From contig JAOZQG010000003.1 in assembly GCA_029932365.1 (NCBI GenBank), forward strand, positions 9,491-51,353: a stretch of 41,863 nt of DNA, in the 5' to 3' direction. Both the position numbers and the translations under genes were made by a program. Shown piece after piece: positions 1 to 9,168 of this stretch (the first letter of the stretch is position 1; each line of letters starts with the position of its first letter). This stretch comes from a bacterium. GTDB lineage: Bacteria > 4484-113. The notes below the pieces were generated by a model that searched no databases, was not told the origin of the DNA, and worked only from the letters and a program-made list of their open reading frames with translations.

Positions 1-150
1 GACGGGAGGTTCGTTTCGATAAACGCTGGAAGCTTAGTGAAATCCCAACGCGGCATCGGCGCGATTATATCAGAGGCTTAGTTTATCGACGGTCGCAGTG
101 ATTGTGCGTAAGGCGAAACGCGCGTTACCTGAAGAATGCTCTGGCGGCGG

Positions 151-156
151 TATAAT
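151..156 (+). promoter_or_regulatory. -10 box upstream of the first S8 protease
   Basis: A perfect TATAAT preceded by GG (GGTATAAT) lies about 60 nt before the ATG at 217. No convincing -35 is visible; the best candidate, TTACCT at 125-130, is 20 bp away. The implied leader contains GAGGA about 12 nt before the ATG. Positions 1-150 hold no gene I can support; a TATAAT on the minus strand at 69-64 could serve a gene to the left of the window. Confidence 0.5.
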
Positions 157-216
157 GAGTGTTGGATGATTTAGCGCTACGGTATCGTGCGCACTTCAAT
201 ATGAGGACTAATTCTC

Positions 217-3200
217 ATGTCTGTTAGATTCCTCAGCGGCTGGATACTGCTAATCTCGCTGCTTGCAGCTTTTGTCGCCTGCGGCAAATCCTCACATAAG
301 AGCCCGGGCGTCCTTCCCGCATTGTCGGAAGGCGCTCCCGTATCCGGCGAAGTTTCGCGGCTTGACAATCATGGTTTCGGCACGGAAGGCTTCGTCCCGG
401 GAGTGGACTACTATCCCGACAGGTTTGTTGTCGGTTTCACAGGTAGCGCCAAGCGCACAAGCGGCTCGCCCGCGCAGGTTGACTACAATCCCAGCTCAAG
501 GCTGTATGCCAATGCGAGCCTGGCGTCGCTGGCGCGGGAGATTCGCGACCGCTACGATGTGACGCTGGACAAGGAAGCCTACGTTCGCGGGGTGAACTTC
601 GCAAGCTACAAAACAAAAGACGGCTCGTGCGCCAAAAGCGTAATGGAGCGGATTCAGGCGGATTACGCCGACGCTATCGAATATATTGAATACGACGGGA
701 TTCGCTACCTGCAGTACGTCCCCAACGATCCCGATTATCCAGATAACCTCTGGGGCATGGTGAAGATTAACGCCGAAGACGCGTGGGATACCGAGAAAGG
801 CGACAGCGAAGTATTGGTCTGTGTTATCGACACCGGCGTGCGCTATTCCGGCGATACCGAGAGCGATGCGCCCGACCACGAGGATCTAGCTGATAATTAC
901 CTGCACCCGCCTGACCACTGGCCCGACGAGCAGTTCGATATTTACGATGAGGACAACGTGCCGGAGGACGCACACGGCCACGGATCTCATTGCTCTGGCA
1001 CTATTGGCGCTGTGGGTGATAACAGCAAGGGCGTCGTCGGCGTCGCCTACGAGGTAACAATGGTGATGATCCGCGTGTTCGGGCCCAGCGGTGGTTGTCC
1101 TGATAGCTGGGTAGCCACGGCGGTTGAGCTGGCGACGGAGATAGAATCCGATGTCATCAGCATGAGCCTGGGAGGCACCTTCCCCAACCTGGCGACGAAG
1201 GAAGCTTGCGAAGACGCTTACGACGAGGGTATCTTTCTTGCTGTGGCCGCTGCCAACTCCAACACAGACAAGCCCTACTACCCCGGCTATTACGAGGTCA
1301 ACTGTTGCGTCGGCGCTACTACCAGCACCGACAGCCGGGCTAGCTTCAGCAACTACGGGCAGTGGGTGGACATTGCCGCTCCTGGCGTTAGCATAAAGTC
1401 TTGTGGCTGCGCATCGACTTCAGCGTACATGAAGTGGGGCGGCACCAGCATGGCCACGCCCCACGTCGCAGGCGCGGCGGCCCTGCTCCTCAGCTATGAC
1501 AACACGCTCACGGTGGACGAGCTGCGCTCGGCGCTGGAAAGCACGGGCGCGGATCTCAGCGATTCCCAGTGGGGCAACCCCGACATTGAGCGCCTTGATG
1601 TGGACGCGGCGCTGGATTTCGTAATCGGCGACGAATTCGGCGTTCCGCCCACGGTCAGCATTGACAGCCCCGACGGCACTTCTTCAGTCAGCGGCACCGT
1701 GACGATTGAAGCCAGCGCATCGGACAGCGATGGCTCGATACTGAAGGTGTTCTTCTATGCCGACGGCGCTCAACTGGGCACCGATGACAGCGAGCCATAC
1801 ACTTGCGATTGGGATACTACTAAGTATCTGAACAAGGCCTACACGCTGAAAGCCGTGGCGCTGGATAATCAGCATATGACCGATGAGGATACGGTTTCGG
1901 TTAACGTGTCCAACACGGTCCAGACTCCGAATTACTTTATTGACTTTGAAAGCGGCTCCACTGGCTGGTGGAGCACCAACGAGGACGGCTCCGGCTACTG
2001 GCAGCTCGTGGACGATGACGGCGCCAGCGGAACGCACAGCTTCCACCAGGGCGGCGCGGGTGGCGGCAACTACGGCTACCAAGATTTCGACCGCCTTTTC
2101 TCACCGGTCTTTGATCTGAGCGGGCTGGAAGCGGTGCGCCTGAAGTTTATGCACCACTACGCCTTCGCCAGCTACGACTACGGCTATGTTATGGTGAATG
2201 ATGGCAGCCACGATTTTATCTTCTTGGACAGCTTCGGTCCCGGAACGCTCCCATCATGGACGCAAGAAACTTACAGCCTTAACGACTACATCGGCGAAAG
2301 CATCCAGGTAGTTTTCCTCTTCGAGGAATTCGGAGGAGGCTATGCCGCCGGCTGGTGGATTGACGATTTCGCGATTGAGAAGAAAACCGACCCCTGCGAC
2401 ATAGACATTACCTCGCCGGACGCGGATGCGGAGGTCAGTGGCACGGTGGATTTCGCCGCTGACGTAACCGACGACATTGAGGTTACGCTGGTGGAAATGT
2501 ACATAGATGACGAGCTGAAGGCCGATTTCACCGACGATGGCCCCTACGAATACTCCTGGGTAACGACCGACTACCATGGCGGACTGCACAGCCTGAAGAT
2601 TTACGCCGAGGACGAATGGCCAACCTCCAGCGAGGAGAGCATAAACGCAACGGTCAAGAACCACACAATCACTGGAGCCGATGTCACTTCGGGCATAGCT
2701 GGCGATACCGTAACTATAGAAGGCACGTATTTCATCGCTGATAGCGGCGACACTTACAGCGATTCTACGGATAAGCTTTACTTCAGTGGCGCGTCGGGCT
2801 GGTGCGAGGCGGCGGTGAATGACTGGCAGAAGGAAGAAATTGAAGTGATTGTGCCCGACGGCGCGGTTACCGGCCCGCTGATGGTGGATATAAACGGCGC
2901 CGAAGTTACGTCCGGCTTCGACTTCACCATGCTCCCGCATATAGACGCGCTCAATCCGGCCATCCAGGTTGTCGGCGGCGATATCACTGTCGAGGGCACT
3001 GGTTTCGGGGCGTCGGCCAACGAGGACAGCGTGGTGGACATCGGCGGTGTTGAAGCGGCCATCGTGTCGTGGAGCACAGAAGAAATCGAGATTACCATCC
3101 CCTCTGGGGTGACGCAGTCAGACCTGACAGTAACCGTAACCTCGGGGACGAGTAACGCCGTTGTCTTTACGCCGAAGCCGAATATCACCGGGCTTGACCC

Positions 3201-3468
3201 CGACCGTACCTGGCCGGGCAACGAGATAACCATTACCGGAACCAGCTTCGGGGATGACCAGGGCAGTAGCAATGTTACCTTCGCCGGCCCTGTTGAAGCC
3301 GGGGAACAGGACATTGTTAGCTGGAGCGAAACCGAGATTGTGGTGGTCTTGCCCGAGGATTCCGGACGGGGCGATGTGGTCGTAACGGTAAACGGCGTTG
3401 ACTCCGAGGGTGAATTCCTTATAGTAATACTGCCCCCGCCCGATTTGGGCGATTTGCAGCAGTACTAA
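217..3468 (+). CDS. Subtilisin-like (S8) serine protease lipoprotein with Ig-like and TIG/IPT repeats
   Basis: A secreted, probably outer-membrane-anchored protease of 1083 aa. A lipoprotein signal peptide ends at Cys22. Residues 60-180 form a propeptide-like region (YYPDRFVVGF). The S8 catalytic domain has Asp205 (VIDTG), His255 (HGSH) and Ser411 (GTSMATPH), with oxyanion Asn347. An Ig-like domain follows (about 475-570), then a jelly-roll-like segment starting FIDFESG (about 570-730), a second Ig-like domain (about 730-810) and three TIG/IPT units to the end, finishing PPPDLGDLQQY. The catalytic domain has eight cysteines that the paralogue at 10531 lacks. The C-terminal part from about residue 730 closely matches the C1 protease that follows. 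The ATG at 217 is chosen because it gives the signal peptide directly. Substrate is unknown. Confidence 0.93.
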   Translation: MSVRFLSGWILLISLLAAFVACGKSSHKSPGVLPALSEGAPVSGEVSRLDNHGFGTEGFVPGVDYYPDRFVVGFTGSAKRTSGSPAQVDYNPSSRLYANASLASLAREIRDRYDVTLDKEAYVRGVNFASYKTKDGSCAKSVMERIQADYADAIEYIEYDGIRYLQYVPNDPDYPDNLWGMVKINAEDAWDTEKGDSEVLVCVIDTGVRYSGDTESDAPDHEDLADNYLHPPDHWPDEQFDIYDEDNVPEDAHGHGSHCSGTIGAVGDNSKGVVGVAYEVTMVMIRVFGPSGGCPDSWVATAVELATEIESDVISMSLGGTFPNLATKEACEDAYDEGIFLAVAAANSNTDKPYYPGYYEVNCCVGATTSTDSRASFSNYGQWVDIAAPGVSIKSCGCASTSAYMKWGGTSMATPHVAGAAALLLSYDNTLTVDELRSALESTGADLSDSQWGNPDIERLDVDAALDFVIGDEFGVPPTVSIDSPDGTSSVSGTVTIEASASDSDGSILKVFFYADGAQLGTDDSEPYTCDWDTTKYLNKAYTLKAVALDNQHMTDEDTVSVNVSNTVQTPNYFIDFESGSTGWWSTNEDGSGYWQLVDDDGASGTHSFHQGGAGGGNYGYQDFDRLFSPVFDLSGLEAVRLKFMHHYAFASYDYGYVMVNDGSHDFIFLDSFGPGTLPSWTQETYSLNDYIGESIQVVFLFEEFGGGYAAGWWIDDFAIEKKTDPCDIDITSPDADAEVSGTVDFAADVTDDIEVTLVEMYIDDELKADFTDDGPYEYSWVTTDYHGGLHSLKIYAEDEWPTSSEESINATVKNHTITGADVTSGIAGDTVTIEGTYFIADSGDTYSDSTDKLYFSGASGWCEAAVNDWQKEEIEVIVPDGAVTGPLMVDINGAEVTSGFDFTMLPHIDALNPAIQVVGGDITVEGTGFGASANEDSVVDIGGVEAAIVSWSTEEIEITIPSGVTQSDLTVTVTSGTSNAVVFTPKPNITGLDPDRTWPGNEITITGTSFGDDQGSSNVTFAGPVEAGEQDIVSWSETEIVVVLPEDSGRGDVVVTVNGVDSEGEFLIVILPPPDLGDLQQY

Positions 3469-3567
3469 GATGTCGCTCCAGGCGGCGATTCCTCGCCGGG
3501 GCGGCGGAACCTTGAACGTAAGGGCTTTGCAGACTACACTCGTATTCGGGAGGACAGGCGGCGCAAC

Positions 3568-6228
3568 ATGATTCATTTGTGCGGTTCCGGAACTGGACGG
3601 ATAAACAGAACCCGCATACGCCAAATCCTGCGGGTGCTGCTGGTTGTCAGCGCTTTGGCGCTCGTTGGCTGCGGCGGAAGCGGCAAATCCCCGCCCACGC
3701 TTGTTGATACTGCCGATATCGCAGATTCCACTAAGTCTGAACAGGCGGATGCGCAAAGCCAGGGGCAAGATGAGAGCAGCGAATATACCCATCTGGTGAA
3801 AGTGACGATGCGGCCGCAGGAGCCGTTGGAGGCCGGGCCGGGGCTGCCGTTGCCATCACCCTCGGAGGCTCTCGGGCTTCTGCCTGAAGCCAAAGCAGGC
3901 TCAACCATTGAGGAAGCACTGATACGCTCAGGTTCTTCCTACGAGGAAGCTTTGCCGCATAGCAGGATTTCGCGGGATGGCGACTATCTCGTATTCAATG
4001 CCGAACCCGGCGACGACAGGTCTGCGCTATCCTGCGAATTTTCGTTCGCCGCGTACCGTTTCTCAGTTGCGGATTACGACGGAAGTCAGACGATGGGATT
4101 TGATTGGGGACTCCCCCCGAGCGGATGAGGGATTGACCGGCCTGAGTTTCAGGTCGGCTTTGGAAATTTCTCTGACGATACGTGGGAATGGTACGAGGGG
4201 CCGCGCGACGACGTCCTGACGCTTGAGTCCTATGAGCCTTACACTGCGGCTGACGGCGATGTGCTGGCAGTGGTTGTGCTGGATGACACAATGGAGTTCA
4301 CGCTCAAGCAACTGGCTGTGGGTGAATACGAAATCCGCGCCCTGGGCGATGAATGGTCAGGAAGTATCTCTGAAATCGACGCGCAGCGCTGGGCCTCTGC
4401 ATCGGAAAGAGACGCGCAGCGCCGGGTTTCGGACCTGCCGGCGTCAGTTGACCTTACCAGCGGCTGCTCTCCGGTGAGAGACCAGGGAGGGATTGGCTCC
4501 TGCACCGCGTTCGCGGTCGGCCCCGGCGCCTACGATTACGAGCTGGGGAGCATCTACGCCTACTATGGCTGGGATTTCAGCAACGACTTCAACCTGTCCA
4601 GCCCGAAGTGGCTCTACCGCAAGACCGGGTCGGGCTGTGGCCCAACTTCAGGCCGAACTACCTGGAAAGTGGTGGATTTTCTGGAGACGGATGGCACATC
4701 CAGCGAAGAGAACTGTCCGTATACGAACGTATGCGGTAGCGACTGCACCAGCCAGGACGCATACGACGACGCGGAGCTTCTCCAGATTGACAGCTGGTCA
4801 TTCGTATTCCGGTACTGGACCGAAGATGAAATAACTCCTATCAAAGATGTATTAGCCAATGAAGAGCGCGTGCTGGTGATGCGCACGAATGTGGATAATG
4901 GGATATTTGGCTACGAGCCTGGTGACGTATGGAACTACACAGGGCCTACAATTGGCGGGCATGCGATGTGCGTCGTTGGCTATGATGATTCCATAGAAGC
5001 GTTTAAGGTGCGCAATAGCTGGGGTGCTGACTGGGGCGATAACGGTTACCTGTGGATTGGCTACGAAACATTTTTGAATTACAGCGGCGCGCAGATTTAC
5101 TGCTGCAAGATGGTGGATTCTTTCGACGAGGATGTTCGCCAGCGGTTCTTGCAGCCCCCGTCCATAACCATCACTGCGCCGTCGGATGGGGCCACGGTTT
5201 CGGGAACGACCGATTTCGCCGCGGACGTAACGGACAACACCGCAGTCGAGCTTGTTGAAATGTACATTGATGGTGAAATGGTGGCCGATTTCACCAGCGA
5301 GCCGTACGAGTACTCCTGGGACACGACCGACTATCACGGCGGCGCGCACACGCTAAAGGTCTACGCGGAGGATGACACTTCCGTGTGGTACGAGGAGCAG
5401 ATAAGCGTTTATGTTGAAAATCACACGGTCACCGGTATCAATCCTGAATCCGAAATTACGGGAGCGACGGTCACCATTGAAGGAACCTGCTTCCTGGGTG
5501 GAGACGGCGATGCTTACAACGGTTCGACCGATAAGGTTTTCTTTAGCGGAGTTTCGGGCTGGAGCGTGGCAACGGTGACTGACTGGCAGGCGGAAGAAAT
5601 CGAGGCGGTCGTTCCCGACGATGCGGTAACAGGTCCGGTCAAGGTGGACATTAACGGGGCGGAAGTCACCTCCAGCTTCGATTTTCCGGTTCTCCCGCAC
5701 ATAGACGCGCTGAATCCTCCCGCCCAGGAGATAGGAGCTAACATCATCATTGAGGGAACCGGCTTTGGCACATCGGCCAACGAGGACAGCTCCGTGGACA
5801 TCGGCGGCTTGAAGCCGACGATTATATCTTGGGCCAACACTGAAGTTGAGATAACCATCCCATCCGGTGTCACTAAATCGGACCTAACTGTTACCGTGAC
5901 GGCGGGGACGAGTAACGCAGTTGTCTTCAAGCCCAAGCCGAACATCACAGGGATTGATCCTGATCGGGTATGGCCGGGCAGGTGTATAACGATTACGGGA
6001 GTCAGTTTCGGCGACGAAGCAGGTGACAGCACGGTTACTTTTGCGGGGCCGGCTCAGCCGAAAGTGGAGCAGCCCGCAGAATGGAGTGATTCGGAAATAG
6101 TTGTAGAGGTGCCGGAAGGCGCGAAGCGGGGCGACGTGGTGGTGACCGTTGACGGCGTTGATTCGGAAGGTGAGTTTTTGATAGTCATCCTTTCCCCGCC
6201 AGTACTGGGCGGTATCCAGCAGTACTAA
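3568..6228 (+). pseudogene. Papain-like (C1) cysteine protease lipoprotein with TIG repeats, interrupted by in-frame TGA
   Basis: One reading frame runs through with a single TGA at 4126-4128. Upstream are a lipoprotein signal (LVGC, Cys35) and an N-terminal region. After the stop the same frame continues without a start into sequence that reads as normal protein (DRPEFQVGFGNFSDD) and then the catalytic domain. Papain signatures are Gln in DQGGIGSC with Cys at 4501-4503, His in GGHAMCVVGYD and Asn in RNSWG. An Ig-like domain and three TIG units follow, ending PPVLGGIQQY. From about 5150 to the end it is closely similar to the C-terminus of the S8 protease at 217. The downstream part alone would have to start at GTG 4261 with no ribosome site and no export signal. 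A nonsense mutation, sequence error or readthrough are all possible; TGA is a normal stop elsewhere here (purA). Confidence 0.8.
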
Positions 6229-6229
6229 G

Positions 6230-6817
6230 CTAGGGTTCGGGCTGATGACGTCTCTTGAGCATGAACAGGGGCATCTGGAACGCGAAATCGTTCGCCAGCT
6301 GAAGGCCGACGACTATCCCACCCTCAGTGTCGAACAGCAGGTGCCTGTCGTGCGTTTCAAGGAGCATTTCGCGCTGACCTCGTTCCTCAAATTTGTAATA
6401 GCGGCTTACTTCGCGCGTACTGGTGCCGAGCGTAACTCCCGTCTTTGTTTGGATGTTGGGGAATTCGGTGCAAAACTGACCGGCGAAGTATTTCATGTTC
6501 ATCTGATCATTGATGACCAGCATTATTACATCCACTTTGTTGTCCTGATTGATGTCACCGACTATGAAGCTGTAGTTGCCGTAGACGTCCTTAAATTCAA
6601 GGTAGCGCGGATCCCGGGAGACGTTGTTATCCGCTATGCGCTCGCCAAGCGATTCAGCTATCCCGTCCTTAACCAGACGATAATCGCTCCCCAGGGGCGT
6701 GCCCAGGCCGAAACTCTCGTCCGTCAAAAGCTCCCTGTACGGGTCGGGCTTCTGGCAGCCGAGCGCGGCGCACATCAGTGCCAGAACAGCCATCAGCCTT
6801 ACTGCTCCAGTCAACAT
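6230..6817 (-). CDS. Small lipoprotein of unknown function with EF-hand-like loop
   Basis: A 195-aa protein with a lipoprotein signal peptide (MLTGAVRL..., Cys21 in AALGC). The mature part contains one acidic loop, DINQDNKVDV, resembling a calcium-binding EF-hand or dockerin loop, and otherwise no family I recognise. The frame is open further upstream, but the ATG at 6817 is chosen because it begins the signal peptide and sits about 35 nt downstream of a TATAAT on the same strand. Its stop lies 2 bp from the end of the convergent C1 protease gene. A role at the cell surface is an inference from the signal only. Confidence 0.7.
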   Translation of the reverse strand: MLTGAVRLMAVLALMCAALGCQKPDPYRELLTDESFGLGTPLGSDYRLVKDGIAESLGERIADNNVSRDPRYLEFKDVYGNYSFIVGDINQDNKVDVIMLVINDQMNMKYFAGQFCTEFPNIQTKTGVTLGTSTREVSRYYKFEERGQREMLLETHDRHLLFDTEGGIVVGLQLANDFAFQMPLFMLKRRHQPEP

Positions 6818-6856
6818 TGCCTTGAGGATTGCAGGATTAATCAGACTCGGTATGAG

Positions 6857-6862
6857 ATTATA
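6857..6862 (-). promoter_or_regulatory. -10 box (GGTATAAT) for the small lipoprotein
   Basis: Read on the minus strand this is GGTATAAT. It predicts a transcript start near 6850 and a leader of about 33 nt before the ATG at 6817. It lies back to back with the plus-strand box at 6890. Confidence 0.5.
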
Positions 6863-6886
6863 CCATCGTGTTTGCGGGCCGCAGCC

Positions 6887-6895
6887 TGCTAGAAT
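6887..6895 (+). promoter_or_regulatory. Extended -10 box TGCTAGAAT, leaderless start of the SpoIID-like gene
   Basis: TAGAAT at 6890-6895 with a TGC extension ends only 7 nt before the ATG at 6903, so the transcript start and the start codon should almost coincide. No ribosome-binding site is present or possible in such a leader. No good -35 is visible, as is usual for extended -10 promoters. Confidence 0.55.
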
Positions 6896-6902
6896 AACTC
6901 GT

Positions 6903-8234
6903 ATGCGGCCTGTTGTTGTTTTTGCGCTTTGCCTTGCGCTCATTTGCGCATCGTTTGCGCACGCGGCCGAAGCAGGCCCCGCGGGCGAGGCGCGAAGCAG
7001 CAAAGGCGAGCCAGTGTTTATTCGGGTTCTGCTGAGTGCACATCTCCCGCGTCTGACAATCGGGTGCGATACTGGAATTTCCGTATGCGAGCCGGACGGA
7101 ACTGAGTTTGGCTGGCTGATTCCGCCAGTAACGGTAGCTGTTAGGGCGGCACAGATAACGGTCAACGACGTGTCAAGCAGCTTTACCGGCGATATATTGA
7201 AACTAATCCCGAAGCAGGGCGGCCTGCTGCGCTTTCAGAACAATAGCTATCGGGGAGCATTACAGTTGAGCCTGAATGCACCTGGCAAAGTGCTGCTAAT
7301 AAATATCGTTGAGCTTGAGGACTACCTTCGCGGCGTTGTGCCCGCTGAAATCCCCGCGTTGTGGCCGGCTGAGGCCGTGAAGGCGCAAGCAGTAGCCGCA
7401 CGCACCTACGCCTTTCAGCGGGCGTGCAGTAGGAAGAGCGCGCCGTACGATGTAACCGCTGACGTAAGCGATCAGCTCTACTTGGGTGTAACCAGGGAGC
7501 ATCCCGCGTCCGATTCGGCTGTCGCGGCGACAGCCCGGATGGTTGTTGTGCACGGCGGCCAGCCAATCATCGCCTATTACCATGCGTGTTCAGGGGGTCA
7601 TACGCGCGACGGGCCCCATCCTTATCTTGTGGGTGTGGAAAGCCCGGAGGATTCTCCGTACGACGAGTGGCAACTGGAATTTACGCTGAATGAATTGGCT
7701 AACATCTTGGACGCAAGCGGCTTTGACGTGGGAAGCCTGAGAGATATTCAGACTGTATCCGCACCTGATGTTAGCGACGGGTATCGTGTAGCATTCACCG
7801 GCGTCCGGGCGCGCGTGGAGCTTACCCCATCGCAGGTGCGTAATCTGCTCGGTCGCGACAAATTCCGCAGTCCACGTTTCCAAATTGAACCTGTGGTCGG
7901 GGAAGCCGAAGGACTTGCCGAACTTAAGCACTGGATGCGCACAACGCTAATATCGGCCGAAGATGAAACCGAGGTTAAAGTGCGTGGCTGCGTGGTAACC
8001 AGCGGGAGAAAGGCGCTCAAGCTAACCGGCACGCACTATGTGCTGTCGCGGGTGCAAACGGTAGAGAAAGTACGGTTCGTTGGCGGGGGGTACGGCCACG
8101 GTCTGGGCATGTCTCAGTACGGCGCCAAGTATATGGCGGAACAGGGATCCGACTGGCGGGAAATAATCCATCACTACTATACGGGCGTGGAAATCGTTGA
8201 CTTGCGCGAGGTCGGGCGTATGCCGGCATTCTAG
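6903..8234 (+). CDS. SpoIID/LytB-domain secreted protein (probable peptidoglycan lytic transglycosylase)
   Basis: A 443-aa protein with a signal peptide (cleavage likely after AHA, residue 21). The SpoIID domain begins about residue 130 (LLINIVELEDYLRGVVP), with the candidate catalytic Glu149 in VVPAEIP, then AVKAQAVAARTYA, the YYHACSGGHT segment and the closing GGGYGHGLGMSQYGA near the C-terminus. SpoIID proteins cleave denuded glycan strands of peptidoglycan; in non-sporulating bacteria they act in cell-wall remodelling. There are no sporulation genes nearby, so a sporulation role is not supported. The ATG at 6903 gives the signal peptide and matches the -10 box. The stop overlaps that of the convergent deacetylase gene. 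Confidence 0.85.
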   Translation: MRPVVVFALCLALICASFAHAAEAGPAGEARSSKGEPVFIRVLLSAHLPRLTIGCDTGISVCEPDGTEFGWLIPPVTVAVRAAQITVNDVSSSFTGDILKLIPKQGGLLRFQNNSYRGALQLSLNAPGKVLLINIVELEDYLRGVVPAEIPALWPAEAVKAQAVAARTYAFQRACSRKSAPYDVTADVSDQLYLGVTREHPASDSAVAATARMVVVHGGQPIIAYYHACSGGHTRDGPHPYLVGVESPEDSPYDEWQLEFTLNELANILDASGFDVGSLRDIQTVSAPDVSDGYRVAFTGVRARVELTPSQVRNLLGRDKFRSPRFQIEPVVGEAEGLAELKHWMRTTLISAEDETEVKVRGCVVTSGRKALKLTGTHYVLSRVQTVEKVRFVGGGYGHGLGMSQYGAKYMAEQGSDWREIIHHYYTGVEIVDLREVGRMPAF

Positions 8235-9007
8235 AATCCGGGCTGACACCAGTCCCGGACGAGCTTCAGCGGGTCCTGTATCGTTAGCGGAGTTTCGCTT
8301 AGAAACGCCTGAGCGTATTTGCACCTTACCAGACGTCCGTACTGGCGGGCGACGCTTTCAAAAAATGCCCTCATCTGGGGATTCTTCTTAGGATCACCGA
8401 ACTGGGTGCTGTGAGCCATAACAGAATCTATCCACCGGTCGTAGAAATCGTCTACCGGCACGATAAAAGTGGGTGTAACCTGCGGCGGCAGAAAATAGTA
8501 AAACAGCGCTTCTGCCTGATGTGGAGGATAGCCCAGTTCCAGCTTTTCTAAATGCGCGTAGTTGAAAGCGTGGCTTGCCAGCAGCCCCGTCTTGATATGG
8601 TCATTGTGTCCGCGCCCACGCCCGGGCGCCTGCCCGTAATACGGAGCGAAGATAATCTGAGGACGCAATCTGCAAATCACACGGGCCAGCGCCAGGCGGT
8701 GCTCAGTCGTATCGTCCAGACCGCAATCGGGAAGTCCCAGCGTCCCGCGAAAATCCAGCCCGAGTATGCCTGCAGCCCGCTTGCATTCTTCTCTCCGCTG
8801 CTCAAGGGTGCCGCCGGAACTCATCTCGCCTTCGGTAATGTCCACAATTGCGGTCGTGGCGCCGGAAGCCTTCAGCTTAGCTAAAACGCCGCCGGTGCCA
8901 ATCTCGGCGTCATCTGGGTGCGGGGAAAAGACCAACACCTCCGCCTTGAAGTCGTCGCGCATCTCCTGCTGGGGGTATGTTTGGCGTAGAACACCTGACG
9001 GTGGCAT
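8231..9007 (-). CDS. PIG-L/LmbE-family deacetylase, BshB1-like
   Basis: A zinc-dependent N-acetylglucosaminyl deacetylase-type protein of 258 aa. The metal motif is SPHPDDAEIG (His30, Asp32, Asp33), followed by GEMSSGGTLEQRREE, which is typical of the bacillithiol-biosynthesis branch BshB1 that deacetylates GlcNAc-malate, and a downstream GHNDH motif. No bshA or bshC lies in the window, so a bacillithiol role rests on motif resemblance. The frame is open to a TTG at 9025, but ATG 9007 is preceded by GGGAGAAGG and is preferred; ATG 8962 is a shorter alternative. A promoter is visible at 9080-9107. Confidence 0.75.
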   Translation of the reverse strand: MPPSGVLRQTYPQQEMRDDFKAEVLVFSPHPDDAEIGTGGVLAKLKASGATTAIVDITEGEMSSGGTLEQRREECKRAAGILGLDFRGTLGLPDCGLDDTTEHRLALARVICRLRPQIIFAPYYGQAPGRGRGHNDHIKTGLLASHAFNYAHLEKLELGYPPHQAEALFYYFLPPQVTPTFIVPVDDFYDRWIDSVMAHSTQFGDPKKNPQMRAFFESVARQYGRLVRCKYAQAFLSETPLTIQDPLKLVRDWCQPGF

Positions 9008-9079
9008 TACCTTCTCCCGCTGCAAAATGATAGACGCAGAAGCTTCGCCGGAAATGCTCTAGGATGCATAATTTCATCG

Positions 9080-9107
9080 ATTATAGCTTATCTTGGCTGC
9101 ACTGCAA
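9080..9107 (-). promoter_or_regulatory. Sigma70-type promoter for the BshB1-like gene
   Basis: On the minus strand: TTGCAG at 9107-9102, a 16-bp spacer, and TATAAT at 9085-9080. The predicted leader to the ATG at 9007 is about 65 nt. Its -35 is one base away from the -35 of the purA promoter on the other strand. Confidence 0.6.
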
Positions 9108-9108
9108 G

Positions 9109-9137
9109 TTGACCCGGCGATGCGGTGCATTTACAAT
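9109..9137 (+). promoter_or_regulatory. Sigma70-type promoter for purA
   Basis: TTGACC at 9109-9114, a 17-bp spacer and TACAAT at 9132-9137. Transcription would start near 9144, giving a leader of about 25 nt that contains the ribosome-binding site GGGAGGAAAG just before the ATG at 9169. Confidence 0.65.
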
Positions 9138-9168
9138 ATCATTTTCAAATCGCAGGGAGGAAAGTCCT

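Noticed and set aside
2254-3314. Long minus-strand frames (228 and 178 codons) inside the first S8 protease gene
   Set aside because: They are antisense to a well-supported coding region and have no domain resemblance; they are a by-product of codon use in the TIG repeats.
4126-4128. Selenocysteine at the in-frame TGA
   Set aside because: No redox context at that position (PPSG before, GIDRPEF after) and no stem-loop of bacterial SECIS type that I could see directly downstream.
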